Assembly: GCF_000003855.2 (NCBI RefSeq)
Contig: NW_003101676.1
Span: 887,531 to 951,530, forward strand
Origin: Blastomyces gilchristii SLH14081
Lineage: Eukaryota > Ascomycota > Eurotiomycetes > Onygenales > Ajellomycetaceae
Length of the DNA: 64,000 nucleotides
Direction of reading: 5' to 3'
The first letter of the stretch is position 1. Every line of letters starts with the position of its first letter. Shown here in pieces: positions 1-13,800 of this stretch. The notes beneath the pieces are model-generated. The model saw nothing but the letters and a program-made list of their open reading frames with translations, was not told the DNA's origin and searched no databases. The position numbers were made by a program, and so were the translations under genes.

Positions 1-2240
1 TTATTATATATCTCTCATACTCTTCTGCAATGTCACAGTACTAACTTCATAGTAGATAAAGATACTGATGTCAGAGACTTTAACAGTGAAGAATGAGTTT
101 GATGAGAATGTGATTGTTAGTGAGTAGATCTTGAGATCTCTCTTTTTACTTTTTCTATGAGCTGCAGCTCTATTAGAATAGCAGTGACTCACAGATTAAT
201 AATATTAATCTTGTTAATTTCAGATATTTCTTTCTCTTAACTACTTCAGGAATTTTACACATATATAGTCTTATTAAACTTCTAAAAAAAACTCTTTTAA
301 GAAAAAATAGAAGAAGAGTGCTATAGAGTTTATAAGATATCAGCTTATCACTGCAAGATTATCTCTAAAAAACTCTTTGAAAAAAATAAGAAGTCTTAAG
401 TGATATTTCTTACTCAACATCTCTGACATGTAATAAGATAATCTCTACTAGCTGTCTTATAGCTTGCAATCTCTTTCTCAGCATTTTTCAAATACTCAAG
501 TGATTCTCATGAATTCTCTGATAATAAATAATCTTTTCATTTAACAAGATATTGAAGCTTACTGTAATATATTCACTTATTCAATATTTTCTTCACAAGA
601 TATTCAGTATCATTCTCAATCTTGATATTATCTGACTAAGGTGACTCTACTCTGAGATATTACTTATAGAACTTTAAATAGATAATATGAAAAACAGAAT
701 GAATTGATTTCAATTCTAAGATTAATTTTAACTTATATGTCTGCTTACTCATCACTCTTATTACTAAGAAAGATTCTAGCTATCACTCACTGAGCTTCTT
801 ATACAGTCTTATTATCTTGATATTCTTTGCTGAAAGTAGTACTTGATTCTCTATTAAGAACTTTATTAAAAGATGTTTTTAATTATAGTATTCTATCTAC
901 TACTTCTGAGTATGACAGATGCTTTTTATCATCTTCTTATGAATTTTATTTAAAAGTTTCAATCTTACTTTTACTTCTGATACTGAGAAATACTCTATTC
1001 TCTGTATCTGTTTGACATTCTGACTGTCTATTTCTCTATTGGAAATGTTATTCATGATGTCACTGAGTAATGAAGAATTATATTCATAATAAGTATAGAA
1101 AGAAGATACTTTTAAGATTGCATTCTTTGCATTATTATACATAAATTCAGTGATTAGAAGATGTTTGATTCAATCATTCTGAAAATATAAATAGAATACT
1201 TAAAGATGCTGTTCTAATATCTGATTCTAATGTTCAGTCTGATTATCTGTCTATGAATGAAATGCAGTGCTGAGAAGACATCTTATTATAAGATAATAGT
1301 AAAAAGATGATCAGTATTTACTGATAAAGAGAAATTCTTAATCTGTTATTAATAATTTCAGAGCACTGTGATCATAAATAATAATATCTAAAAACAGATC
1401 AGTTAATTCAGAGACTTTAATCTTTCTATAAGTAGAGATATATCTGATTATCTTTGTAAAGTGATTAACAATGATCAAAATTAAGTCATATTCTTTGACT
1501 CTTATTAACTTCAGCAGATCAACTATGAAATTCATTGATAGATTCTATTATAAGCTTCTTGAAACAGGCAGTGATATCAACTTACTGTATTACTTATACT
1601 GCAGAATCTTTATTCTTTGATAGATATTATAAGTCTCAATATACTCTTTAATATCTGTCTGAAGCTTGTTTTAAATATATTTATATTTTAGAAGCTCTTC
1701 AGTCTTCTCTAATCTGAAGTGCTTAGTATGAGAATTATTATAATAAATTCTCAATAACTTCTAACACACTGCTCTACTATAAGAGATGAAGACTGAATCA
1801 TTTAGTAGTAGAAGTCTACATTCTTCTAGTTATCAGTGACTTGATTTCTTAGCAGTACTATCTCACTCAGAGTCTGTCTCTTTTAAGTTTAAACTGAACT
1901 CTTTCTTCTTCAACTTCTGAATTTAAGTTACAGTAGAGACATTCTTCTACTGTAACTTATTAATGAATTCTAAAAGTAGTCAGATTAAAAGAGTGTAGAC
2001 TATTTCATTCTTTATTAATTCAATAATAGTAAGATATAATATGAGAAGCTTATAATCTTCAGTGTCAGTTCTTTATAAAGACTCAGATTTTCTTTCATCT
2101 TTTATACTAAGTTACACAGCTGTCTTATCAGCGCTGTTTCTGAGCTTCAGAGAATTTTAATTCTCTGCAGTCAGCTTCTTCTATAGTAATAACAGAGATT
2201 CTATTATAGAATTCTTCTTCTTATTAATAATATTATAATA
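1..2240 (-). mobile_element. Ty3/Gypsy retrotransposon integrase relic (element A)
   Basis: On the minus strand this stretch reads as the end of a Gypsy-type pol. An HHCC zinc-binding region lies at about 1600-1735, where the two histidines are visible (NNSHTKHF) but both cysteines of the Cys-X2-Cys half are now tyrosines. The integrase core follows at 1338-1535 (FIVDLLKL then DLILIIV and LITD, giving the first two catalytic aspartates). The C-terminal part at 900-1142 includes YNNA and FYTYYEY, the usual 'YNNS...FY..YG' region. Stops and Cys-to-Tyr changes show that it is dead. Bases 1740-2240 probably hold the upstream pol linker, but I cannot assign a domain there. The element runs out of the window at position 1. 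Confidence 0.75.
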
Positions 2241-2244
2241 TTCT

Positions 2245-2660
2245 TAGTCACATTTTCATTCTGATCTCATTGTTGAGAATAGTATTAAATAAGACTATGA
2301 AATTATTTCTCACTTACATAATATCATAACATAGTACTTATTTGTTAAAAATTCAATAGAGAGTATTATTAAATATCATTACTTTTCTGAACACAGATTA
2401 TAATTTATATAATTTTAATTATAAAAAAAATATAAAATATAAAAAAAACAAAAAAACAAAAAACAAAATAAAAATAAGAAAAAATCACAATGAAAAAAAA
2501 GAAAAAGAAAAAAAAATAAAAGAAAAATAAAAAAATAAAAAAATAAAAAATAAAAATAAAAAAAATCAAGATTACAGAGCTGTAGTATTCTTAAAATAGT
2601 TACTTCTCAGAGTCTTTATAATCTTTATTATTAACTGTGTATCTCTCATAGTGAGAGTAA
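2245..2660. repeat. AT-rich repeat block with A-rich tract; inverted copy at 22,622-23,100
   Basis: Bases 2245-2410 and 2570-2660 flank an almost pure A-rich tract at about 2420-2575. The whole block reappears in reverse complement at 22,622-23,100, where the tract is T-rich. The copies share, for example, the TATCTCTCATAGTGAGAGTA segment. I see no protein similarity. The block may be a non-coding or terminal part of a transposon that I cannot name. Confidence 0.6.
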
Positions 2661-2865
2661 CACAGCTGTAATTAGACTGATTGTGTGACTGTGTCTGAAA
2701 TCAGAATCAAACTTTACAGTTATTATATTATCTAAAAGTATTACTTCTGATTATGATTTATGTTCATTACATTGATCTCAAATCACATTATTTCAAATAT
2801 TAAAGATCTCAGATTCACTTTTCAAATAAAAATCTAGTCTCAGATAAAGAATATGTTTGAAAGTA
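2661..2865. repeat. Transposon terminus-like repeat (block B); inverted copy at 23,100-23,290
   Basis: This block begins TGTAATTAGACTG and matches the reverse complement of about 23,100-23,290. There the same end is less mutated and reads TAGACTGACCGTGTGACCG in reverse complement. The start resembles the hAT end at 17,465 (TAGACTGGCCGGCGGG), also preceded by GTAAT, so it is probably the terminus of a related DNA transposon. LINE copy 1 begins at its 3' edge, which suggests that the LINE inserted into it. Confidence 0.45.
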
Positions 2866-5030
2866 ATTGAAGAAGCTGCAAAGGAAATCTTTGTTAGAGC
2901 AGATATCAATCAAATTCAATTTGATATGAATAAAACTGAGTTAATTCATTTCTTTCCTAGATTTAATGAGAAAGAACTATCTCTAACTCTTTTAAATAGA
3001 GAGATTAAACCCAGTGTAAATGTCAAATGATTAGAAGTATAATTAAACTTCAAGTTGAATTTTAAATATCACATACAACAAAGAACTGTCAAGGCAGAAA
3101 GACTATTAAACAACATAATCAGACTATCAAATACAGAGAGAGATCTATTCTTCCAGGCTATGAGACAGTTATATATAGCCTGTATTACATCAGTAGCTGA
3201 TTATAAAGTTTAAGTTTGATGAAATAATCAAGAAAATTTCACTGAACTCTTTCAAAGTCTGCAAAACAGAGTCTTGAGAAGAATTCTAAGAGCATTCAAA
3301 TCATCTCCTATTAAAGCAATGAAAATTGAAGCTTCAATTCCTTCTTCTGCTATTAGATTTGAAAAGACCTGTATGAACTATACTCTGAGAGTTGTAAAGA
3401 TGAGCTTAAATTATATAATCAGAGAAAGAGTCTCTTCTTTATTTCCATCAATTAACTCTGAAAATGAACTGAATTGAAATAGATTTCTTGATTGAAATGA
3501 AAATAATTCTTCAAAGAAAATGCCTTCTCAACTGTACAGACTATGCTCTCTGATTAAAAATTAATTTTCTTCTTCAAATGTTGAAAAAGTTGATCATGAG
3601 AAGTTATCTCTCTGAAGAGAAAAGCTTGAATCTCTTATAGACTTACAAATAAGTGAACTATCAAAAGAGAAAGAATATGAACAGCATTTGAAGAGAATTT
3701 CTACAATCAATATAAAAGACTCTATTCTGATTTATTCAGATGGCTCAAAAAATGAGAACTTGAATAGATTAGGCGCAGGCATTGCTTATACTGAAGATAA
3801 TATCAATTTTATCTCAGATTTCTGAAATCTAGGCTGTGAATGTGAAGTCTTTGATGCTGAACTATTTGCAATAGTGAAAGCTTTCAAACTCATTGAAATA
3901 AAATCTTATAAAAGAGGAAATTGTTTGAAAGAGACATGAATATTCACTGATAGTCAAGCTGCTTTAAAATGACTTAGAAATAGTCAGATTTATAATGATC
4001 AAATGAATCTTGAACTGATCTTAAACTCTGTTTTGAAAATTCAAAAGAGAAGAATATCAAAGCTGATAATTCATCTGCACTGGGTTCCTGCTCATATGAA
4101 TATTCATGGCAATGAATTGGCTGATTCAGCTGTAAAAAAGGGTGCAGAATTAAGCGGATCTATTCAAAAAATTGTGTCCTGATCTTTTATAAAGAGAAAA
4201 ATAAAAGAATCTTGTTTAGACAAGTGAAATGAAAGCTGGCAGAAACAAAAGAAGAGTATACATTATTCAAGATTTGAAACAAAACCCAAGTGAAAATCTT
4301 GTTTAATTAAATGTAAAAAGAAAATATTCTCATCTATAATACAGCTGAAACTAGAACATGGCTATTTCAAATCTTATATATAAAGATTTGATGATAGATT
4401 TGACTCAATAGAATGCTCATTCTGCAATACAAATGAGAATCCTGAGTATATTATAATGCACTATGCATTATACAATAGTCTCAGAGTCAGATTGAAAGAG
4501 AAGTATGATCTAAATCAATTAAATATGAGATTCTTATTCTCAACTGAGACAGGAATTAAATACTTAATAGACTTTCTATCAGAAACTCAAGCAGCTACAA
4601 GAAAATGACTAAATTCAGAATTATCTGAATATGAAGAGGAGGAAATGAATCAGATATAGTCTGTTAAAACAGCTATATACTATCTTTTAATAATTTGTTT
4701 TATTACAGTCTTTCTTTACTTTATCTTTTCCTTTCAATTTCTTTCTATCTATCTATTTAATGTGTCTATCTTTAAGACTGTGTTCTCTTTTCCTTTGTCA
4801 TAATATTGTCAAATGGTTTCAAAGTATCAGAAGATGTTAAAACACTGCAATTTGTAAACAGTTTTTGTATTCTGAGCTGGAATTTTCTGATTTTGCATAT
4901 CTGAAATTGATGAATGTATAATAGTTAACTTTACAGATATAGGAAAAACCCTGAGAACTAAAAGTTCTCAGGTAGATGTCATAGTCTCTGACTGCATACA
5001 TCTATAATTGAAGAATAATAATAATAATAA
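2866..5030 (+). mobile_element. Tad1-like non-LTR retrotransposon, 5'-truncated copy 1
   Basis: This is a 5'-truncated LINE that starts within the thumb side of the reverse transcriptase and keeps the RNase H domain. RNase H motifs are visible at about 3720-4180: YSDGSKN, DAELFAI, TDSQAAL and HWVPAHMNIHGNELAD. A Cys-rich tail (CSFCNTNENPEYI) follows near 4410. The 3' UTR ends in an (AAT)n tail at about 5010-5030, matching the tail of copy 2. Carriage of RNase H together with a trinucleotide-repeat tail fits the Tad1/I-like fungal LINEs. TGA stops interrupt the frame repeatedly, though this copy keeps more GG and CG dinucleotides than copy 2 and so is less mutated. Confidence 0.85.
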
Positions 5031-8000
5031 TACATCTGTGCTGAAGAGAAGTAACAGCAATAATACAGATACTATGAACTGAATAGACTCAAATGTCTAT
5101 GTATGAGCAAGAGTTTTCACTGTTTGAACAGGCTTCTGAGTTTCTGAGATCACTTTTGAAGAAGTTGCTGATTGATGTCAATGTAAAGTATGTATCAACT
5201 GTAACTGATTAGAATACATCACTTTCAACTGCTGATTGACCTATGTGTCTCCACACTCAAGAGAAAGATCAGTGTCTTCTTATTAAAAGAATGAATTAAC
5301 ATCTGTTTGCATCAATCACATTACATTATAGAAAGATTTAGAAGATAACTATGAGAATACTCTGATGAAACAGGAAAAAGATTAGCTTCTATTCAAATTT
5401 ATAAACAGAAGCTTGAAGAGATCAGACAACAATGATTTAAAGAGAAAATGACAATGAATGTAATACTGTGATTGATAATATATATAATATGAAAGTTATA
5501 ATAGACAGTGATCTATGTTACTATACAATGATAAAATCTTCAGTTATAAGATATTATAATCTTCAGTGTATTCTCTTATCAAAACCCTGACTTCTTGCAG
5601 AATTCAATGATTTAAAAGATGTTTACATCTGTTATATGATGAAATTAAACATAGATATCAGAGAACATCAGTATGAAGATGTCTACATATATAAAGTTAA
5701 TAATCTTGATTATAATCTGATATTAGAACTTGTCTGACTATCTGAATAAGACATCTTATTAAATGCTTGAAACAGGAGTTTAATATTCTCTAATAATGAT
5801 AGAATTCATGAAGATGATATTCACAAGACTATGAATCTGACACAGATCTCTGTCAACACTTATGAAATACTCTGAAAAAGAAGTCATCAAAACTGCTGAC
5901 AGAGTCACTAACAAAGTCACTAACAGTAGAATCATGTATCAATCTATTCTGTCAGTCTGACTGATATCAAGAAAGCTCTAGAAAAGTTATTTTGTACTAT
6001 AATAACTAGTTCTTACACAAAACTTCTTTAATAATATCATGAATATCTAGATGTCTTCTGATAAGATAATATTATAAATATATCTTCTTTACAAGGCTCA
6101 GAAGTGAATCACAGTATCAAGTTAGAAAAGAAGAATAATAAGAACTCTGAGTGACTGTGAAGTTCTCTTTATAATATGTCTTAAGATGAACTCCTTCTTC
6201 TTCAGAAGACACTCAATAATCTGTTAAATAAGAAATTTATATATATTAGTAACTCTTCTGCTGCAGCTTCTATTCTCTTTGTAAAGAAGTCAGGTGAAGA
6301 ACTCTGATTCTGTGTGAACTACTGAGATCTGAACAGATTGATAAAGAAAGATTGATATCTCTTATCTCTTATCAATGAAACTCTAGCACAGATCAGATGA
6401 GCTCAATAGTTTACAAAGCTAGATATTATTACTATGTTTCATAAGATTCATATCACTGAAGAAGATGAATGACTTACAGCATTCTGAACATATGATGACC
6501 TCTTTAAATGAATAGTCACACTCTTTGAACTGACTAATGCTCTCAGTACATTTCAGAAGTATATCAACTGAGCACTCTGAGATTTTCTTAATAAGTTTGC
6601 ATCTGCTTATCTAGATAACATTCTCATCTTCACTGATGAATTCAGAAAAGAGTATCAAGAGTATATATAAAGAGTATTACAATGACTACAAGAAGCAGAA
6701 CTATTAATTGATATTAATAAGTGTGATTTTGAAGTTAAGAGTACTAAATACTTAGATTTCATCATAGAAGCTGATAAGAGAATTTAAATGAATTCTGAGA
6801 AGATCTCTGTCACTCTCAAATGAGAAGCTTCATATACTGTGAAAGATATACAAAGCTTCATTGAATTCACTAACTTCTATCAGTGATTTATATGAAACTT
6901 CTCAGATATTATGAGATCACTTACAGATCTCACTAAGAAAGACTCAGTATTTCAATGATCAGCAGACACTGAAGCTGCATTTATACAGATGAAGAAGATG
7001 TTTATTAATACCTCTCTACTGATAACATTCAATTCTGATCACAAGACAGTTATTGAGACTGATTTCTCTGACTATGTGATAGAAGAAGTGATATTATAAT
7101 ATGATGATAAAGATGTTCTACAATTATATATCTTCATGTCTAAGAAACTGAGTCTCACTGAATGCAATTATAAGATCTACAATAAGAAACTTCTTATAAT
7201 CATATACTGTTTAGAAGAATGAAACTCTGAACTCTGAAGTATCTCTGAATTTGAGATAATCACAGATTATAAGAACCTCAAATACTTCACAACTACTTAT
7301 AAACTTATCAAATGACAGATAAGATGATTTGAGTTCTTAAGCTGCTTTTATTTTACAATACACTATTATCTCAGCAGTCAGAACTCAATGACAGATGCTC
7401 TCTTATAATGAGAGTAAGATATGCCTTTCAATGTAGCAGACACCTGTTAAATGAACTGAGAATATCAGCTTCTAGATCTGAAGATATTAGTTGATCAAGA
7501 TGAAACAACTCATGACACTATACATGCTTCTCTGATTAGAATACTGTCTCTCTGAACTGATACTGACACTGACACTGACACTGATATCTCAACTTCTCTC
7601 AAATCTATACTAGATGAATTATGACATGTAACAGCTTAAACTGATGAACTTCTTCAAGTACTCACTGAAGTAGAATATTAAGAAGTATTCTGATTTCTCT
7701 CAGAACTACATATAAAAACTGACATCTCAGAATATTTAATCAATGATAATAACACTCTATAATTCTGTGAATAATGCTGAGTCTCTCACTTCAAATTCTT
7801 ATACACTCAGATAATATAAGAGATGCATGATTTATGTATAACTGATCATTCAGACTGTGAATAACTGTATAAAATGATCTTCTGAGAATTCTACTGATCT
7901 GAGATATTAAACAGTATCAGACACTTTATCTGAAACTACAACTGTTGTTCTTCTATTATCTTGTAAAAGAACTGTAGAAAAGATCTGCTGAAACTGCTTA

Positions 8001-9401
8001 ATATCTCTGATAGAATCTGATGAGATGTGATAATTAACTTTACTATCAATCTTTCTGAGAGTAAGAATTGTAGAAATATTCTGATCATTGTGAATTGATT
8101 AAGCAAAGATGTAATATTGAAATCTTGTGATAAAATGAATACTGAACAAGTCATCAAAGCTTTTCTACAGAGCTCATTCTATCGGATATATGAATTGCTG
8201 AGATCTATAGTATCAGATCAGAGCTGTTAATTCATGAGCACTCTCTAAACAAGAATCTGTCAAGTTCTCAAGATTATACACTGTCTGTCAACTGCCTATT
8301 ACTCTGAGACTGATGATGTGTCAGAATAGATAATTCAGACTATGAAGAATTATCTTTATAAGTTCTGTAATCACTTATAAGATGATTGACATGATCTTCT
8401 TCTACATACAGAGATTACTATCAATGATCAAGATGCTGTTTTAATAGATGTAAGCTCATTCTTTCTCACACATGAATATTACATAAAAGTACTGAATCTT
8501 CTAGAAATCATACATTTCACACTGAACCTCTGTAGTTCAATTCAGATCACTGATAATATAGTAATGAAACTCTGAGACATCTGTGATTAAGTAGAAGTGT
8601 TCATGATAAGTGCTAAACAGAATCAAGAAGATTAAATCAATATTTATCAAGACTCTGCTGAATAATATAAGATAGAAGATCTGATATGATTGAATCTTAA
8701 GAATATACAGACTACACATTCATCTCATACACTGAATTACTGCCATGTCAAGTATAAAGTGATAGAAGTTTTAGATAGTTATAACTACTGTCTTAACACA
8801 TCATCAGAGATTCATGATATCTTTCATACAAGCTTGCTTCACTGTGCTGTCACTAACTCATTCTCTTCTTAACTGACTTTCAACTGACAGCTGTCAGGCA
8901 TTATAGAAGAAGGTAATGAACTTGAGTAAGAGATTAAGAATATTCTCAATAAGAGACTCTGCAGCTGTGACTGACAATATCTCATGAAATGAGTTAAGTA
9001 TGATTATCTGATCTGAACTCTGAGTTCTGCATTATCTGAAACAGAGACTCTTGATCAATGAGAACTGCTTCTGAAAAGAAGAGGCTAATGTGACAGGCTG
9101 AGCCTGATCAATTATATAGACTATTTCATTACACTTCACAGATTTCAACTGCTTCATTCTTGAATGCATACACTCTGATTTTTAGCCATTCTCAATTGTC
9201 AATTCTCAGCTGCTATGAACATGTATAGATTCTTCTGCTTCAAAGCTTCACTGCATACATCATCATATACATGTATAAACATTCACTTCAATTGCCAATT
9301 CTCACACTTTCTCTTTCTTTTCCTTCTCTAATGTTATTCTCTTTGTTATATAAAACCTATCAATATAATACTGATCTATTCAGCGTAGGCCTCTTACAAC
9401 A
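5031..9401 (+). mobile_element. Ty3/Gypsy chromovirus-type retrotransposon relic (element B)
   Basis: Pol domains appear in canonical Gypsy order on the plus strand. An aspartic protease lies at about 5480-5800 (VIIDSD, later YNLILELV). The reverse transcriptase at about 6180-6700 shows ILFVKKSGEEL, FTKLDIITMFHKI and AYLDNILIF, where YLDN replaces YLDD. RNase H at about 7000-7330 starts IETDFSDYVIEE. The integrase spans about 7780-8870, with a C-terminal HVKYKVIEVLDSYNY...IFHTSLL segment. A chromodomain-like tail (ILNKRL...QYLMK.VKYDY) lies at about 8905-9040. A purine tract near 9072-9085 precedes the 3' LTR. Bases 5031-5450 should hold gag or its remains, but I recognise nothing, and no 5' LTR was found; LINE copy 1 ends at 5030. 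Many TGA codons stand where Trp or Arg is expected. Confidence 0.85.
9089..9401 (+). repeat. 3' LTR of Gypsy element B
   Basis: The LTR follows the purine tract AAAAGAAGAGG directly. It begins TGTGACAGGCTGAGC and ends TTACAACA, giving TG...CA ends and about 313 bp. A TATA-like TTATATAAAAC is at about 9344-9354. Sequence right after it (CTTTTTAATAATACTACTG) matches the interior of the second hAT copy near 18,970 in reverse complement, so this LTR marks an insertion into a hAT element. Confidence 0.65.
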
Positions 9402-10888
9402 CTTTTTAATAATACTACTGTTAATTTTGAATAGATTGACTAATAATTTAAATATCACAGATTTAAAACATTGCTAATATGATTTGTATTTCCTCTAAAT
9501 AATAACAATGATTTCATAATATTCAATAAATAAATAAATCAGTCACATCACTGAATATGATACAGAATATTAGAATATAATGAAGTTCAATATATAAGAT
9601 AACTATTCAGACTCTTTGATTGTGTCAGATAATTGATCATTAAGTGCAACACTCTGATCAGAAAAAGATTCAGATATTGAAACTTTCTAATATAAAGTAA
9701 ACTCAGTTGAAATATGTGATTGATTTACTGTTTCAGTTTTATAAGATAACAAAGACAGTCTTAATCACTTATACATCAATGCTGCAGTCAGTCTGATGAG
9801 TGTATAACAGTTTATTTACTCATCTTAAGAAGCAGTTGAATCACTTAAAAAGAAATTCAGTCTGAGATAATACTATAGCACAGGCTATTATTACTGTAAG
9901 AAATAAACTAGCATATTATTACAGTAAAACTGAACAATCTTTTACAGAGTACTATGCTGTAGCAGCTCTACTAGATTTCTTCTGTCAAGTTAATATCTAC
10001 ACTTCTCAAGATTAAACAGAGAAGAAATAAGACTTGTATGTTAAATTAGTCTGAGACTACTATAATATCAATTATCAGAGATTTGAATAAGCAGATGTTA
10101 GAGATGTGAAGATAGTAGAATATAATTCTCTAGTAAGTAATGATCTTTGATAATACTTCATATTATATAGAACTATAATACTAACTTTGAAACAGAACTT
10201 GTATATATTAATTATAACTGAAAATCAGGCAAAACTACATGCTTATAAAACTGAATTTGACTGCTATCTTCAAGATAATTCAATGAATTTACATGCTAAA
10301 TCAATTCTAGAGTTATAAAAAATTGTTGAGAGTATATATTCAACTGTTGCACTGATGATATATAATATTCTGATAATTTCATTAACAGAGATGAGAATGA
10401 AGTGAAAGTTCAACTCAAGTTAAGATATTTATCACTATCACTGAAGATAATTATAAAACATGGAATTATCAGACAGTTTAATATCTCTGATCACAGTATA
10501 TCAGAGAAGTGTAGTTTTCATAAGAAAGTGAAGAATAAACTTGTATAAGAATGTATTTAGTTATTTTATGAGTGTTATCAATAATTGTTATCAAATTCTA
10601 ATTATATAAGCAATCACTGAATGAACTGAATGAGACTGAATTTGATCTTCAGTCTCAGTCTTATTCTGATTTTGAAAGAATGATCATCTTGCACAGTTTA
10701 TTCTGAGAAATTACTCTCATTTCACTGTTCTTGAATTAAATCTAGTCATTTTTCACATCATTTCTCTCAGAAATAATTCATTTTCAGATTTTTTTAAGGC
10801 TTGGTCCTGGTGGGACTCACGCTAAGAAATGTATAAGATTAGACCAAATGAGACCAAATGTGAAATTCATGATCCCGGCGGCCAGTCT
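9402..10888 (+). mobile_element. hAT DNA transposon, 3' half (copy 1), interrupted by Gypsy B
   Basis: The plus strand carries the C-terminal half of a hAT transposase, including RNKLAYYYSKTEQSFTEYYA followed by AALLDFF, the usual '..YY..T......AA.LDP' region. The end at about 10,795-10,888 keeps CG- and CC-rich sequence and two direct copies of AGACCAAATG, which look like subterminal transposase-binding repeats, then closes with CCCGGCGGCCAGTCTA. The same sequence occurs inverted at 17,465-18,970. The 5' half is missing because the Gypsy LTR abuts at 9401. Confidence 0.7.
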
Positions 10889-13800
10889 AAATATAACTCT
10901 CTTAAAAAACTCTATAATTGCAGAAGACTTCAATGCACATTATTTCTGATAGAACTCAGAGTGCACAAGAGCAGTAAGAGCAGATAAACTGGTTGAATAA
11001 ACTTTTAAGCATTCAATAGATTTAGTTAACAAGTCTGATCAATAAACATTCTTTAGAAAAGGTATGAAACAGAAATCTATTATAGATCTAACTTTCATGT
11101 CACAAAATCTAATTGAAAAAAGACTTATAAACTGGTTTATTGATTCAAATGAAACCTCAGAATCAGATCATGAGATCATTCAATTTGATATTGAACTGAG
11201 TGAAAAACAAAGAAGTGAAAATCCTCTTCTCTCTAATTAGTATAACTTTGAAAAAGCTAATTGAAAAGCAGTTGAAGAAAGAGTAAAACAGCTGAAATCT
11301 GAAAGGCAGAGTGAGCTCTATTAAAATCAAAGTCAAAATATCTTAAATGAAATGCTTGAGAGTAGAGTAAAGCTGATTACATCTATTCTTCTAACAAGTA
11401 TTGAAGAAAATATTTCAAAGAAAAAGTCTTCTGAGTATTTCAAACCTTGATGGAATGAGAATATCACTTCTAAAAGAAAGCAATTAGCCACTGCTAAGAG
11501 AGATTGAAAGAATAACTTAATATCTGATGAAGAGTTCAAAGCTATTCAAAATGAATATTTTTCAGATATTAAAAAAGCCAAAACAGATTGCTGAAACAAA
11601 TTTCTTAAAGAAGCATAAGAAAAAGAAGTTTTTAAAGTCTTCAACTATAATAAAATAAGAAGTGTAGCAAAGCTTTCAACCTTAGAATATGAATTTCAGA
11701 ATGAATTGTATACAGCAAACTCTTTTGAGAAAAAATGTCAAGCTTTTATGAGAATTCTCTTTCAAAACTCATCATATCTAGAAGAGAAGAATATGTCATT
11801 TTATGAATATATTGATGAAAATAACTGGGAATGGCCTGAGCTTACATGTGATGAACTAGAGTCAGCAATATTCTTAAGTTCAATTAAAACTGCTGCAGGG
11901 CCTGATTCAATTAATCATTTAATTATTCAAAACACATATTTCTACTTGAAGAATGAATATTTTGAGCTCTTTTTCAATCTCTTGAAAAATGATTATCATT
12001 CTGAATGCTGGAGAGAAGCTACTGAAGTAATCCTTGCAAAATCTAATAGAAAAGCTTCAATTTCTAAGTCATATAGAGTAATATCTCTGTTGAACTATTT
12101 GAAAAAAGTTCTAGAAAAGATAATAGCTACTAGATTATCTTTTATAAGCTCTATTAGTGATTCTCTTCTATTTAATGAATAAATGAGAGATAGAAAACAA
12201 TGTTCTGCAATTGACACTGTTCTCTCAGTTATTCATGATATTCAAGTAGCAAAGCATGAAGACCTGGTCTCAACTGTAGTTTTTATTGACATAAAAGATG
12301 CATTTGATCATGTTTCAAAGTCTAAGATGATTCAAACTTTGAAGATGTTAAAACTGTCACTTTCTCTAATAAAATGAGTTAATTATTTCATGTCTAAAAG
12401 AATTATACAACTATTCTTTGATGAAAGAAAACAAGATAAAACTGAGATAAAAATAGAAGTATTATAAGAATCTTCAATCTCACCTATTTTATTTGCAATT
12501 TTCACTGCATATCTATTCAAGAATAGAGAGATGAAAATAGTGAGATCTTCAAGTTATGTGGATGATATTGATCTACTCTACAGTTCAAAGACAATCAAAG
12601 AGAATTTAGAAGTGATTGAGAAAGCAGTAAAGGAAATCTTTATTAGAGCAGATATCAATCTAATTCAATTTAATATGAATAAAACTAAGTTAATTCACTT
12701 TTTTTCCAGGTTTAATGAGAAAGAACTAAGTCTAACTCTTTTGAATAAAGAGATTAAACTCAGTTTGAATGTCAAATGACTAGGAGTATGATTAAACTTC
12801 AAGTTGAATTTTAAATATTATATTCAACAAAGAATCATCAAGGCAGAGAGACTACTGAATAGTATAATCAGACTATCAAATACTGAGAGAGGTCTATCTT
12901 TTCAGGCTATGAGACAGTTATACATAGCCTGTATTATCTCAGTAGCTGATTATGAAGTTCAAGTTTGATGAAATGATCAAGATAACTTCACTGAACTATT
13001 TCAAAGTCTATAAAACAGAGCTTTGAGAAGAATTCTGAAAGCATTCAAATCATCTTCTATTAAAGCAATGAAAATTGAAGCTTCAATTCCATCTTCTGCT
13101 ATTCAATTTGAAAAGGCCTGTATGAACTATGCTCTGAGAGTCATGAAGATGAGCTTAAATTATATAATCAGAGAAAGAGTCTCTTCTTCATTTCTATCAG
13201 TTAACTCAGGAAATGAACTGAATTGAAATAGATTTCTTGATTGAAATGAGAATAATGCTTTAAAGAAAATGCCCTCTCAACTGTATAGACTATGTTCACT
13301 TATTAAGAATCAATTTTCTTCATTAAATGTTGAGAAAATTGATCATGAGAAGATATCTCTCTGAAGAGAAAAGCTGGAATCTCTCATAGACTTACAAATA
13401 AGTGAACTATCTAAAGAGAGAGAATATGAACAGTATTTGAAGAAGATCTCTACAATCAATATAAAAAACTCTATTCTGATTTACTCAGATGACTCAAAAA
13501 ATGAGAATTTGAATAGATTAGATGCAGGCATTGCTTATACTGAAGATAATATCAATTTTATCTCAGATTTCTGAAATTTAGGCTGTGAATCTGAAGTCTT
13601 TGATGCTGAACTATTTGCAATAGTGAAAGCTTTCAAACTTATTGAAATAAAATCTTATAAAAGAAGAAATAGTTTAAAAGAGGTATGAATATTCTCTGAT
13701 AGTCAAGCTGCTTTAAAAAGACTTAGAAATAGTCAGATTTATAATGATCAAATGAATCTTGAACTGATCTTAAACTCTATTTTGAAAATTCAAAAGAGAA

